64,000 nt of DNA, from assembly GCF_040892545.1 (NCBI RefSeq), contig NZ_CP156079.1, forward strand, positions 4,747,501 to 4,811,500. The letters run 5' to 3'. Both the position numbers and the translations under genes were made by a program. Under the pieces are notes generated by a model, which made no database searches, was not told the origin of the DNA, and worked only from the letters and a program-made list of their open reading frames with translations. Every line of letters begins with the position of its first letter. Within the stretch, counting starts at the first letter, position 1. This stretch comes from Paracidovorax avenae (lineage in GTDB: Bacteria; Pseudomonadota; Gammaproteobacteria; Burkholderiales; Burkholderiaceae_C). Shown here one piece after another: positions 1 through 7,918 of this stretch.

Positions 1-1159
1 CTTTTTCATCGGGATGGCTGTGCGCCTTGTCCAGCAGGAGCGTGCAGTAGATCTGCAGCGCACGGGCGCCTTCGGCGTAGGCCTTGGCCGTGAGCAGCAT
101 CTTGCGCACGTCGGGGTGCACGATGATCGGATCGGCCTCCTTGTCCCTGGCCTTGGTGCCCGACAGGCTGCGCATCTGGATACGGTCCTTGGCATAGGCC
201 AGCGCGTTCTGGAAAGCCACTTCGGTCAGGCCCAGCGACTGGTTGCCCACGCCCAGGCGGGCGGCGTTCATCATCACGAACATGGCCTGCAGGCCCTTGT
301 GCGGCTGGCCCACCAGCGTTCCGATGGCACCGTCGATGGAAATCTGGGCAGTGGCATTGCCATGGATGCCCATCTTGTGTTCCAGGCCCGTGCAATAGAT
401 CGGGTTGCGCTCGCCGATCGAGCCATCTGCGTTCACCTGGTACTTGGGCACCACGAACAGGCTGATGCCCTTGCTGCCCTTCGGCGCATCCGGCAGGCGG
501 GCGAGCACCAGGTGCACGATGTTCTCGGTGAAATCATGCTCGCCCGCGCTGATGAAGATCTTGTTGCCGGTGATCTTGTACGTGCCCTCGGGCGCACCGG
601 CCACGGGCTCGGCCTTGGTACGCAGCAGGCCCAGGTCGGTGCCGCAATGGGGCTCGGTCAGGCACATCGTGCCGGTCCACTCGCCGCTGGTGAGCTTGGG
701 CAGGTAGAGCTTCTTCTGCTCTTCGGTGCCGTGCGCATGCAGCGCCTCGTAGGCCCCGTGCGACAGCCCCGGATACATCGTCCAGGCCTGGTTGGCGCTG
801 TTGAGCATTTCATAGAGGCACTGGTTCACGACGAACGGCAGGCCCTGGCCACCATACTCCGGATCGCACGACAGCGCTGCCCATCCACCTTCCACGTATT
901 GCGCGTAGGCATCCTTGAAGCCCTTGGGCGTGGTCACTTCGTGCGTGGCCTTGTCCAGCGTGCAGCCCTCCTCGTCACCGCTCATGTTGAGCGGGAACGC
1001 CACGCCCGCGGCGAACTTGCCAGCCTCTTCCAGCACGGCATTCACGGTGTCGGCATCCACCTCCGCATGGCGCGGGATCGCCTTGAACTCCTCCGTGACC
1101 CGGAAAACCTCGTGGAGGACGAATTGCATGTCGCGCAGGGGGGGCGTATAGGTCGGCAT
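1..1159 (-). CDS. Acyl-CoA dehydrogenase, ~600-residue class (C-terminus outside window)
   Basis: The reading frame opens at an ATG at 1159 with a good ribosome site (AAGGAG, 7 bp ahead) and runs off the left edge, so about 386 N-terminal residues are seen. The N-terminus (MPTYTPPLRDMQFVLHEV) is typical of the long acyl-CoA dehydrogenases that carry an extra C-terminal domain. The middle domain shows the FAD/substrate signature CLTEPHCGTDLG and the following NKIFISAGEHD stretch. The enzyme should catalyse FAD-dependent alpha,beta-dehydrogenation of acyl-CoA thioesters in beta-oxidation, passing electrons to electron-transfer flavoprotein. The TetR gene just upstream on the same strand is a plausible local regulator. 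Chain-length preference cannot be read from the sequence. Confidence 0.93.
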   Translation of the reverse strand, partial: MPTYTPPLRDMQFVLHEVFRVTEEFKAIPRHAEVDADTVNAVLEEAGKFAAGVAFPLNMSGDEEGCTLDKATHEVTTPKGFKDAYAQYVEGGWAALSCDPEYGGQGLPFVVNQCLYEMLNSANQAWTMYPGLSHGAYEALHAHGTEEQKKLYLPKLTSGEWTGTMCLTEPHCGTDLGLLRTKAEPVAGAPEGTYKITGNKIFISAGEHDFTENIVHLVLARLPDAPKGSKGISLFVVPKYQVNADGSIGERNPIYCTGLEHKMGIHGNATAQISIDGAIGTLVGQPHKGLQAMFVMMNAARLGVGNQSLGLTEVAFQNALAYAKDRIQMRSLSGTKARDKEADPIIVHPDVRKMLLTAKAYAEGARALQIYCTLLLDKAHSHPDEK

Positions 1160-1224
1160 GGATGGACTCCTTGTTCGGTGCGTTGGATGGGTGGAATGCG
1201 TAGGCGAAAAAGACGGGAAAACGT

Positions 1225-1884
1225 TCAACCCGCCGGACTGGCGGCATAGCGGGCGAGGATGTTGTCGAAGCCGGCCGTGGCCCGGCCCAGGGAGCCGGGC
1301 GTCTGCAGGAAGCGTGCTTCGTAGTGCAAGGCGAGGATGAGGCCGTGGATCTCGAACAGCATCTGCTCGGACTCCACGTCTGCGCGCACCTCGCCCAGCT
1401 CCTTGCACTGGTCGATCGCCCGCTTCATGGCGGCGTGCCAGGTCAGGACCGAATTCGCGAGCGCGTCGCGCACCGGCCCCGTCCGGTCGTCGAATTCGAC
1501 GGCCCCGCTGATGTAGATGCAGCCCGAGTCGATCTCGATGGAGGTGCGCTTCATCCAGTTGTCGAACAGCGCGCGCAGGCGGGGCAGCCCGCGGGGCGCC
1601 GACATGGCGGGATAGAACACCTCGTGCTCGAACCGCACGTGGTACTCGCGGACGACGGATATCTGCAGCTCCTCGCGCGAGCCGAAGTGAGCGAAGACGC
1701 CCGATTTGCTCATGCCCGTCACGTCGGCGAGGGCGCCGATGGACAGGCCCTCCAGCCCGATATGCGTGGCCAGTCCCAATGCCGCATCGACGATGGCCGC
1801 CTTGGTCTGCTGGCCTTTCTGCAGCGCACGGCCCTCCCGCGCAGTGGCGGGACGCTGGGTTTTGGGGGATACGGTGGACGGCAC
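1225..1884 (-). CDS. TetR/AcrR family transcriptional regulator
   Basis: This 219-residue protein has an N-terminal TetR helix-turn-helix (about residues 25-75, with SIGALADVTGMSKSGVFAHF as recognition region) and a C-terminal ligand-binding half with a TetR_C pattern. The start is GTG at 1884; no clear ribosome site precedes it and a shorter start is possible. A palindrome centred on ACGATCGT lies about 20 bp upstream and is a plausible autoregulatory operator. The gene lies upstream of, and is co-oriented with, the acyl-CoA dehydrogenase gene (65 bp gap), which suggests control of fatty-acid degradation. That role is inference. Confidence 0.9.
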   Translation of the reverse strand: MPSTVSPKTQRPATAREGRALQKGQQTKAAIVDAALGLATHIGLEGLSIGALADVTGMSKSGVFAHFGSREELQISVVREYHVRFEHEVFYPAMSAPRGLPRLRALFDNWMKRTSIEIDSGCIYISGAVEFDDRTGPVRDALANSVLTWHAAMKRAIDQCKELGEVRADVESEQMLFEIHGLILALHYEARFLQTPGSLGRATAGFDNILARYAASPAG

Positions 1885-1894
1885 GGCAGCACGA

Positions 1895-1920
1895 AATAAA
1901 ACGAACGATCGTGCTATTTT
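1895..1920. promoter_or_regulatory. Palindromic operator candidate upstream of tetR
   Basis: The core ACGATCGT (1905-1912) is a perfect 8-bp palindrome with further matching positions in the flanks (G1903/C1914; AAA1898-1900/TTT1917-1919). It sits just ahead of the GTG start of the TetR gene. Palindromes of this size close to a TetR start are usually the regulator's own binding site. No binding data are available. Confidence 0.5.
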
Positions 1921-2010
1921 GCAGCAAAAGGATGGCAGCAGCCAGCCCCGGCCCGGTGGCCGCCATCAATTAAGGGTAAACACCGAGGCCCGCGCCTGCG
2001 GGCCGGCAGC

Positions 2011-2685
2011 TCAGTGCAGCAGCAACGCGAGTGTCGCGTCGAGGTGCTCGGTCGGCGGGCGGCGCAGCCCGCTGCGCGCATAGCGCTGCAGCCTGCCGCG
2101 CACGAGGTCGCACAGCGCCGCGGCGCGGACCTGCGCATCCACCGTCGGAGTGGCGGATCCGGCCGCTTCGGCGGCGCCCCGCAGGCACTGGCGCAGCGTC
2201 GATTCGATCCGGTCGAAGAACTGGCCCATGCGCTGCTGCAGCCGCTCGTTCTCGAAGACGAGGGCGTCTCCCACCATCACGCGCACCATCCCGGGGTTGC
2301 GCTCGCCGAACTGCAGGACCATGGCCACCACGCGGGCAGCGCGGCGCATTCCGTCCGCTGCCTGCGATGCCTCCGGCATGTCGCGGTCCACGATCTGGGC
2401 AACGAGCGCGAAGACCGATTGCTCGATGAAATCGATGAGGCCTTCGAACATCTGCGCCTTGCTGGCGAAGTGCCGGTACAGGGCTGCCTCGCTCACCTCC
2501 AGCCGCGCAGCCAGGGCGGCCGTCGTGATCCGCTCGCCGCCTGGCTGCTCCAGCATGGCCGCCAGGGTCTGCAGGATCTGCTCCCGACGCTCGCCCGGCC
2601 TGGGCCGCCGGCGGGCTGTGGGCGGCGGTGGCGCAGCCTCGGGCTCTGCGCCGTCGTTGGATGTGAGAGGAGAGGATTCAGCCAT
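2011..2685 (-). CDS. slmA: Nucleoid occlusion factor SlmA (TetR family)
   Basis: SlmA binds dispersed DNA sites and blocks FtsZ ring assembly over the nucleoid. The protein (224 residues from the chosen ATG at 2685, MAESSPL) follows the family pattern: an N-terminal HTH with ITTAALAARLEVSEAALYRHF, then MFEGLIDFIEQSVF and GERNPGMVRVMVGDALVFE, close to what I know of E. coli SlmA (SEAALYRHF, FGERNPGLTRIL). The first ~35 residues are a proline/alanine-rich extension not found in E. coli SlmA. An upstream ATG at 2703 would add six residues. In many betaproteobacteria this gene lies close to argB, as here. Confidence 0.9.
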   Translation of the reverse strand: MAESSPLTSNDGAEPEAAPPPPTARRRPRPGERREQILQTLAAMLEQPGGERITTAALAARLEVSEAALYRHFASKAQMFEGLIDFIEQSVFALVAQIVDRDMPEASQAADGMRRAARVVAMVLQFGERNPGMVRVMVGDALVFENERLQQRMGQFFDRIESTLRQCLRGAAEAAGSATPTVDAQVRAAALCDLVRGRLQRYARSGLRRPPTEHLDATLALLLH

Positions 2686-2739
2686 GGCCGCAAATGTATG
2701 CAATTGATTCTCGCATACCGCCCCTGCTGCACGATGACG

Positions 2740-4167
2740 CTAGCCCGCGCCCGGATCCGCATCCGCCGGGATGGCCACGCTGGCCCGCAGCCCGCGGCCC
2801 AGACGGCCCGTGCGCAACTGCAGCGTGCCCCCGTGCCCGCGCGCGATCTCGTCGGCGATCGCCAGCCCCAGGCCGGTACCCTCTCCCGCGGCGCCAGGAA
2901 CCCGATAGAACCGCTGCAGCACCTTGCTGCGCTCGGATTCCGCGATGCCCGGGCCGTCGTCCTCCACCTCCAGGACCGCGCAGCCGTCAGTCTGCATCCC
3001 GCAGCGCAAGGTGACGCTGCCGCCCTCCGGCGTGTAACGGATGGCGTTGTCCACAAGATTGGAAAGCAATTCGCGCAGCAGCCACCCATGGCCCGATGCT
3101 TGGGCCGGCTCCACCTCCAGCCCCAGATCCAGACCACGGGCGGTGGCCACATCCAGGAAATCCTCCAGCAGGCTTTCGCAGAGCACCTTGAGATCGACCC
3201 GCTGCCTGGGCTGGGCATCCACGCTGCCTGCGTCGGCACGGGACAGGGCCAGCAACTGGTGCACGAGCTTGGAGGTGCGGCGCGCCGCCCGGCGCAACGC
3301 CTCGATGTCCTGCACGTCCAGGACAATGCCTTCCTGGACAGACCCATCCTCCTCGGCCCGGCCATGGTTCGCCCCCCGGGAGGCCAGTGCCCAGGCCTCC
3401 ACCTGCGCCTGCAGGCCCGCCAGCGGCGTACGCAACTGGTGCGCCGCATCCGCGACGAAACGGCGTTGCCCCTCGGTTTGCGCATTGACCAGGACGAAGA
3501 GCCGATTGAGCGACCGTACCAGCGGGCGCACTTCGGCGGGCGAGGCCTCTTCCGGTATGGGACTCAGGTCGCGCGGCGAACGGTGCTCGACGGCCTCGGC
3601 CAGATCCACCAGCGGCTTGAACGCCTGGCGGACCGCCCAATGGATCGCCAGCCCTGCCGCCGCGACCAGCACGAGATTGGGCAGCAGAACCCGCAGCAGC
3701 ATCTGCTGCCCCCACTGCTGGCGTGGGTCGGATCCGTCGGCCAGGGAGACCACCAGTTCTCCCGCCCCGGTCCGGGTCCGCTGCACGGCCACGCGATAGA
3801 CCACACTGTCGTGCTCCAGGCTGTGGAACTCCGGCTCATGCGTGAGCGGCACGGCGCTGTACACCCAGTGGTCGCCGAGCAGGATGCGCCCAGACAGGTC
3901 CTGCACGCTGTAGCCCGCATAGCCGGCGTTCTGGCGGAGGAACTCCTCGACCGGAGGCGCCAGCAGCAGCACGGGGGGCTCCCCCTCCCGCCGGGACGGC
4001 CCGGCCAGCGAATCGGCAAGCGCTGGCAGTAACCGCACGAGACGCTGGTCGTGCCGGCTGGCGGCAGCGTCCGCGGAGCGGTAATCGAGCCATGCGCCCG
4101 CCAATGCGAGCGCGCACAGCGGCAGCACCAGAAAGAACAGCAGGCGATTGCGCAGGACCGACGTCAT
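2740..4167 (-). CDS. Sensor histidine kinase, TctE/QseC type
   Basis: This 475-residue inner-membrane kinase starts at the ATG at 4167, giving MTSVLRNRLLFFLVLPLC and a first membrane helix at once. A periplasmic sensor region of about 130 residues, a second helix (LVLVAAAGLAIHWAV) and a HAMP-like linker follow. The phospho-acceptor is His243 in the H-box (DAAHQLRTPLAG). The ATPase domain shows the N-box (LLSNLVDNAIRYTPEGG), G1 (DDGPGI) and G2 (GTGLGLAI). It lies 17 bp after the response-regulator gene, so the two are co-transcribed. The family typically senses tricarboxylates, metals or host signals; the ligand here is unknown. Confidence 0.93.
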   Translation of the reverse strand: MTSVLRNRLLFFLVLPLCALALAGAWLDYRSADAAASRHDQRLVRLLPALADSLAGPSRREGEPPVLLLAPPVEEFLRQNAGYAGYSVQDLSGRILLGDHWVYSAVPLTHEPEFHSLEHDSVVYRVAVQRTRTGAGELVVSLADGSDPRQQWGQQMLLRVLLPNLVLVAAAGLAIHWAVRQAFKPLVDLAEAVEHRSPRDLSPIPEEASPAEVRPLVRSLNRLFVLVNAQTEGQRRFVADAAHQLRTPLAGLQAQVEAWALASRGANHGRAEEDGSVQEGIVLDVQDIEALRRAARRTSKLVHQLLALSRADAGSVDAQPRQRVDLKVLCESLLEDFLDVATARGLDLGLEVEPAQASGHGWLLRELLSNLVDNAIRYTPEGGSVTLRCGMQTDGCAVLEVEDDGPGIAESERSKVLQRFYRVPGAAGEGTGLGLAIADEIARGHGGTLQLRTGRLGRGLRASVAIPADADPGAG

Positions 4168-4184
4168 CGTGCCGGACGCGGCCG

Positions 4185-4904
4185 TCAACCCTGCCCGGGC
4201 GCCAGCAATTCCAGCCGGTAGCCGAAGCCCCGGATCGCCCGCAGCGCCACTCCGCCGGGCTCCAGCTTGCTGCGCAGGCGGGACACATACACCTCCACGG
4301 CATTGGGGGTGATCTCCTTGTCCCACCCGGTCAGCGCCTGGACCAGCTTTTCCTTGCTGGCCGGCTTGGGCGCGTGGATCAGCAGGTACTCCAGCACAGT
4401 CCACTCCCGCGGCCCGAGCTCGATGGGCTGGCGCACCGCCACTCCGCCATCGGCGGCCGGAAAGCGCAGGCTCGCGTGCCGGCCTGCCGTGTCGAGTTCC
4501 AGCGGCCCGAAGCTCAGCACCGCGGTGGTGGCCGCATGCGAGCGACGCAGCAGCGCACGCAGGCGCGCGAGCAGCTCAGGCAGTTCATAGGGCTTGACCA
4601 TGTAGTCGTCCGCCCCGAGGTCCAGACCCTGGACCCGGTCATGCAGGGCGTCGCGTGCAGTGAGGATGAGCACCGGAATGGATGGGTTGGCCATCTCCGG
4701 CTCGCGCAGGCGGCGCGTCAGCTCCAGACCGTCCATGCCCGGCAGTCCGATGTCGATGACGGCGGCATCGAATGTCTCGCCGCGCAGCACCTCTTCCGCC
4801 CGTTCCCCGCTACCCACCCAGTCCACCGCATAGCCCGCGTCGGTCAGGCCCAGCTTGATGCCGCTGGCCAGCATCACGTCGTCCTCGACGAGCAGCAGAC
4901 GCAT
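4185..4904 (-). CDS. Response regulator, OmpR/TctD family
   Basis: This 239-residue protein has an N-terminal receiver (acidic pair Asp8/Asp9, phospho-acceptor Asp51 in VIDIGLPGMDG, conserved Lys in YMVKPYELPEL) and a C-terminal winged helix (GPREWTVLEYLLIHAPKPAS, EVYVSRLRSKLE, RGFGYRL). It is the partner of the downstream histidine kinase and presumably binds direct repeats near its targets. It is longer than a typical OmpR-type regulator by a short insertion after the linker (about residues 135-160). Confidence 0.94.
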   Translation of the reverse strand: MRLLLVEDDVMLASGIKLGLTDAGYAVDWVGSGERAEEVLRGETFDAAVIDIGLPGMDGLELTRRLREPEMANPSIPVLILTARDALHDRVQGLDLGADDYMVKPYELPELLARLRALLRRSHAATTAVLSFGPLELDTAGRHASLRFPAADGGVAVRQPIELGPREWTVLEYLLIHAPKPASKEKLVQALTGWDKEITPNAVEVYVSRLRSKLEPGGVALRAIRGFGYRLELLAPGQG

Positions 4905-4931
4905 GGCAGGAAAGCAGGCCGCCCGCCGCGC

Positions 4932-5822
4932 TCAGTGGCTGCGGATCATGGTGCCGTAGGCCTGCTCGGTCAGGATCTCCAGCAGCATCGCGTGGGGAAC
5001 GCGGCCGTCCACGATATGCACCGCATTGACGCCGCTCTTGGCCGCATCGATGGCGCCCGCGATCTTCGGCAGCATGCCTCCGGAAATCGTGCCATCCACC
5101 ACGAGCTCGTCGATCTCGCGTGCCGTGAGCTCGGTGATGAGTTCGCCGGCCTTGTTCAGCACGCCGGGGATGTTGGTGAGCATCATCAGCTTCTCGGCCT
5201 TGAGCACGGTGGCCAGCTTGCTGGCGACCACGTCGGCGTTGATGTTGTAGCTCTCGTTTTCCTCGCCGAAACCGAGCGGGCTGATCACCGGGATGAAGGC
5301 ATCGTCCTGCAGGGCCTTGACCACGCTGGGATCGATGGACACGATGTCGCCCACCTGCCCGATGTCGTGTTCCTTGCTGGGATCGTCCCTGTCCAGCATT
5401 TTCAGCTTGCGGGCCCGGATCAGGCCGCCGTCACGGCCCGTCAGGCCCACGGCCTTGCCTCCGGCCTGGTTGATCAGGCCCACGATGTCCTGCTGCACCT
5501 CACCGGCCAGCACCCATTCGACCACCTCCATGGTCTCGGCATCGGTCACCCGCATGCCCTGGATGAACTGCCCCTGCTTGCCCAGGCGCTTGAGCGCCGT
5601 CTCGATCTGGGGACCGCCGCCATGCACCACCACCGGGTTCATGCCGACCAGCTTGAGCAGGACCACGTCTTCCGCGAAGTCGGCCTGCAGCGCCGGATCG
5701 GTCATGGCATTGCCGCCATACTTGATGACGATGGTCTTGCCGTGGAACTTGCGGATGTAGGGCAGAGCCTGAGCCAGGATCTCGGCCTTGTCCCGGGGGG
5801 CGATGGATTGCAGATCGGTCAT
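4932..5822 (-). CDS. argB: Acetylglutamate kinase
   Basis: ArgB phosphorylates N-acetyl-L-glutamate with ATP in the second step of arginine biosynthesis. The 296-residue protein has the amino-acid-kinase hallmarks KYGGNAM near residue 37, [17 protein letters not shown], and the C-terminal [12 protein letters not shown] and SGGMLPKI motifs. The start at 5822 (MTDLQSIAP) gives the usual family length; the frame stays open further upstream but that extension does not look like ArgB. The retained C-terminal region suggests an arginine-sensitive hexameric enzyme, but this is not certain from sequence. Confidence 0.97.
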   Translation of the reverse strand: MTDLQSIAPRDKAEILAQALPYIRKFHGKTIVIKYGGNAMTDPALQADFAEDVVLLKLVGMNPVVVHGGGPQIETALKRLGKQGQFIQGMRVTDAETMEVVEWVLAGEVQQDIVGLINQAGGKAVGLTGRDGGLIRARKLKMLDRDDPSKEHDIGQVGDIVSIDPSVVKALQDDAFIPVISPLGFGEENESYNINADVVASKLATVLKAEKLMMLTNIPGVLNKAGELITELTAREIDELVVDGTISGGMLPKIAGAIDAAKSGVNAVHIVDGRVPHAMLLEILTEQAYGTMIRSH

Positions 5823-5931
5823 GGAACGCTCGACTGGAAAAACAGGGCGGCAGTCAGTGGAGAAGTGCGCATTGTGCCCGCTCCGCCGCGCCTTGCGGAG
5901 CACGGGGGACCCAGCCCCGGCGCACGCCGCT

Positions 5932-7035
5932 TCAGTGCCTCAGCCAGACGGGCACCTTGAACCGCACGATGGCCAGGTAGGCCGTCACGTAGGTCAGGCC
6001 GAACAGCCCGCAGAACACCACCAGGACCGGCGTATTGCTCCAGAACAGCACGGCCGGCACCACGGTGAGCATCGTGAAGCCCCAGAGATAGGGCGACGTG
6101 CGGTTGTTGCGCATGAGCACCCGCCGCGACTCGTCGTCGTGGAACACCCCGCGCACGATGCGCCGGTAGATGAGCTGGTGGAAATGCAGCGCATCGGCCA
6201 CCCCCGGAGAAACGCCCCGCGCCAGCTTGCGGTAGCTGGAAAACAGCGTCTCCCACACGGGATACATCAGCAGCAGCATGGGGAACCAGGGAGACACGTC
6301 GCGGTTGCGCTGCACCAGCGCGATGCTGCTGAGCGCGATCATCACCCCCCAGATGTAGGCACCGCTGTCGCCCGCGAACAGCATGCCCCGCGGGTAATTC
6401 CAGACCAGAAAGCCCACGGTGGCTGCCGCGGTGCAGATCAGCAGGGAAGCCAGTGCGCGGTCGCCCACCTGCAGGCTCACATGCGCCAGCGCGAGGCAGA
6501 TGATCAATGCCACCATGCCGGCCAGCCCGTTGTAGCCGTCGATGATGTTGAACGCATGCGGCAGGCCCGCGACCGCCAGCACCACGATGCACATCCCCAG
6601 CCAGGGCATCTCCACCAGATGTGCGTCCAGCCAGGGCAGTCCCAGCCGGGGTACGTTCATGTTGAGCACCATCAGCGCGATACCGCCGGAGAGCGCGGTG
6701 AGCAGCAGCCTGTAGCGCACGGGCAGTCGCTGCGTCATGTCCTCCGCCATGCCGCCAATGGCCGCCGGCAGCAGACAGGCCATCCACCAGCCGACCCAGA
6801 TGCCCAGCCGCAGGGATCCAGGATCACCCCACAGGATCGACTGGAACGCACCCAGCGCCCAGCTGATGACCATGCCGGCCAGCAGTGCCGCTCCCCCCAG
6901 GCGGGGCACGTCCCCGAGGTGGAAACGCTGCGGCATGGCATCGCCGTAGTTCGCGGCATGGCCTCGCCCCCAACGGACGATGCAGGCGGCGGCGAGGGCC
7001 GTTGCCAGGAAACTGACCAGAGACAACCAGATCAT
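5932..7035 (-). CDS. WecA/MraY-family polyprenyl-phosphate sugar-1-phosphate transferase
   Basis: This is a 367-residue polytopic membrane enzyme with about ten hydrophobic segments. It has the family signatures [11 protein letters not shown] near the start, [12 protein letters not shown] in the Mg-binding loop, the [14 protein letters not shown] catalytic region, and the [12 protein letters not shown] loop corresponding to the HxHH motif. The family starts lipid-linked glycan synthesis by transferring HexNAc-1-P to undecaprenyl phosphate. The ATGA overlap (7032-7035) with the upstream GT2 gene shows a two-gene operon. It is the likely initiating transferase for the polysaccharide exported by the nearby Wzm/Wzt pair. 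The acidic pair reads ED rather than the usual DD. Confidence 0.9.
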   Translation of the reverse strand: MIWLSLVSFLATALAAACIVRWGRGHAANYGDAMPQRFHLGDVPRLGGAALLAGMVISWALGAFQSILWGDPGSLRLGIWVGWWMACLLPAAIGGMAEDMTQRLPVRYRLLLTALSGGIALMVLNMNVPRLGLPWLDAHLVEMPWLGMCIVVLAVAGLPHAFNIIDGYNGLAGMVALIICLALAHVSLQVGDRALASLLICTAAATVGFLVWNYPRGMLFAGDSGAYIWGVMIALSSIALVQRNRDVSPWFPMLLLMYPVWETLFSSYRKLARGVSPGVADALHFHQLIYRRIVRGVFHDDESRRVLMRNNRTSPYLWGFTMLTVVPAVLFWSNTPVLVVFCGLFGLTYVTAYLAIVRFKVPVWLRH

Positions 7036-7829
7036 GGGGCGCCGATCCTACGCGCTTCGGCGGTATCCGCACGCAACAAAGATCGCGCCTGGTGATACAC
7101 CGGCGACGCCCACAGCCTCAGAAGGCTGCGGACATGCCATCCCAGATGGGCCATGCGTCGCCGGCTGGCGCGCTGGCCGACGTGGCCCACGCGCACCGGC
7201 ACCCTGGCCAGCCGCCAGCCCTTCAGACGCAGGCGCAGGCAGAGATCCACATCCTCGCAATACATGAAATAGCGTTCATCGAATCCGCCCACCCCCTTCC
7301 ATGCGGCGGCCGGAAAAACGAGGAACGCGGCGTTCACCCAGTCCGTCCGGCGATCGGGCCGCCGGAGGATGCGCCGGCGCCAGAGGGCGCCGGGGGTCGG
7401 AAGTTCCCGTTCGGAATCCTGGGGCTTTCCACAGAGGTCCACCTGCTCGGGATAGGCGCAACCGATGCCTGGCTCGGATGCAGCCTGGAGCAACCGCTCG
7501 AACGGATCGGCGTCGAGAAAGGCGACATCGGGATTGAGCACGCCCACGAACGGCTCCACGGCTCCGCTCAATGCCATGTTGTGATTGGCGCCGAAACCCA
7601 GGGGCCGGGCGTTGCGGCGGATATCCAGCGCGAACGGCCAGTCCGTGCGTCCCGGTGGGGGGGGCGGGGATGGCTCCGGTATGTTGAGAGTCAACACGAC
7701 CCGCGTCACGCTCCCTGCGCACCAGCGGGCCATGCCGTGCAGCATGGCATGCAAAAGGGGGCCGTGGCCATGGCTGACGACCGATACAGCCAGGCCGCCA
7801 GAAGGGGATAGTGTTGTCATGAACTGCAT
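7032..7829 (-). CDS. Family 2 glycosyltransferase
   Basis: This 265-residue GT-A enzyme starts at the ATG at 7829, preceded by GGGGAGA about 10 bp ahead. It shows the WbbL/rhamnosyltransferase-like pattern: ARPLGFGANHNMAL, a NPDVAF metal-site region, DWVNAAFLVFPAAAW, and GGFDERYFMYCEDVDLCLRL (acceptor/catalytic ED). Such enzymes add rhamnose or another sugar to the lipid-linked primer. It comes before the WecA-like gene in the same operon and is divergent from the giant fusion gene at 7919. The window also has a dTDP-rhamnose operon, so dTDP-rhamnose is a reasonable donor, by inference only. Confidence 0.88.
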   Translation of the reverse strand: MQFMTTLSPSGGLAVSVVSHGHGPLLHAMLHGMARWCAGSVTRVVLTLNIPEPSPPPPPGRTDWPFALDIRRNARPLGFGANHNMALSGAVEPFVGVLNPDVAFLDADPFERLLQAASEPGIGCAYPEQVDLCGKPQDSERELPTPGALWRRRILRRPDRRTDWVNAAFLVFPAAAWKGVGGFDERYFMYCEDVDLCLRLRLKGWRLARVPVRVGHVGQRASRRRMAHLGWHVRSLLRLWASPVYHQARSLLRADTAEARRIGAP

Positions 7830-7918
7830 ATTGTCGTCTCCCCGGGCCGACGGCCCTGTAGGAGACCACTCACGCAGCCCTGGGCCGCAGCCCATCAGGG
7901 GGCCGTCATAATCCCGGG
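7830..7918. promoter_or_regulatory. Divergent intergenic region between two glycosyltransferase transcripts
   Basis: The 89 bp must carry promoters for both the minus-strand GT2/WecA operon and the plus-strand fusion gene. A CATAAT hexamer ends only 6 bp before the ATG at 7919, and I see no ribosome site before that ATG. The plus-strand message may therefore be nearly leaderless, or the promoter may lie further upstream. No clear -35 is visible. Confidence 0.35.

Noticed and set aside
2014..4032. A 672-codon plus-strand frame opposite slmA and the sensor kinase
   Set aside because: The opposite strand encodes SlmA and a complete histidine kinase with all boxes; the plus translation has no motif.
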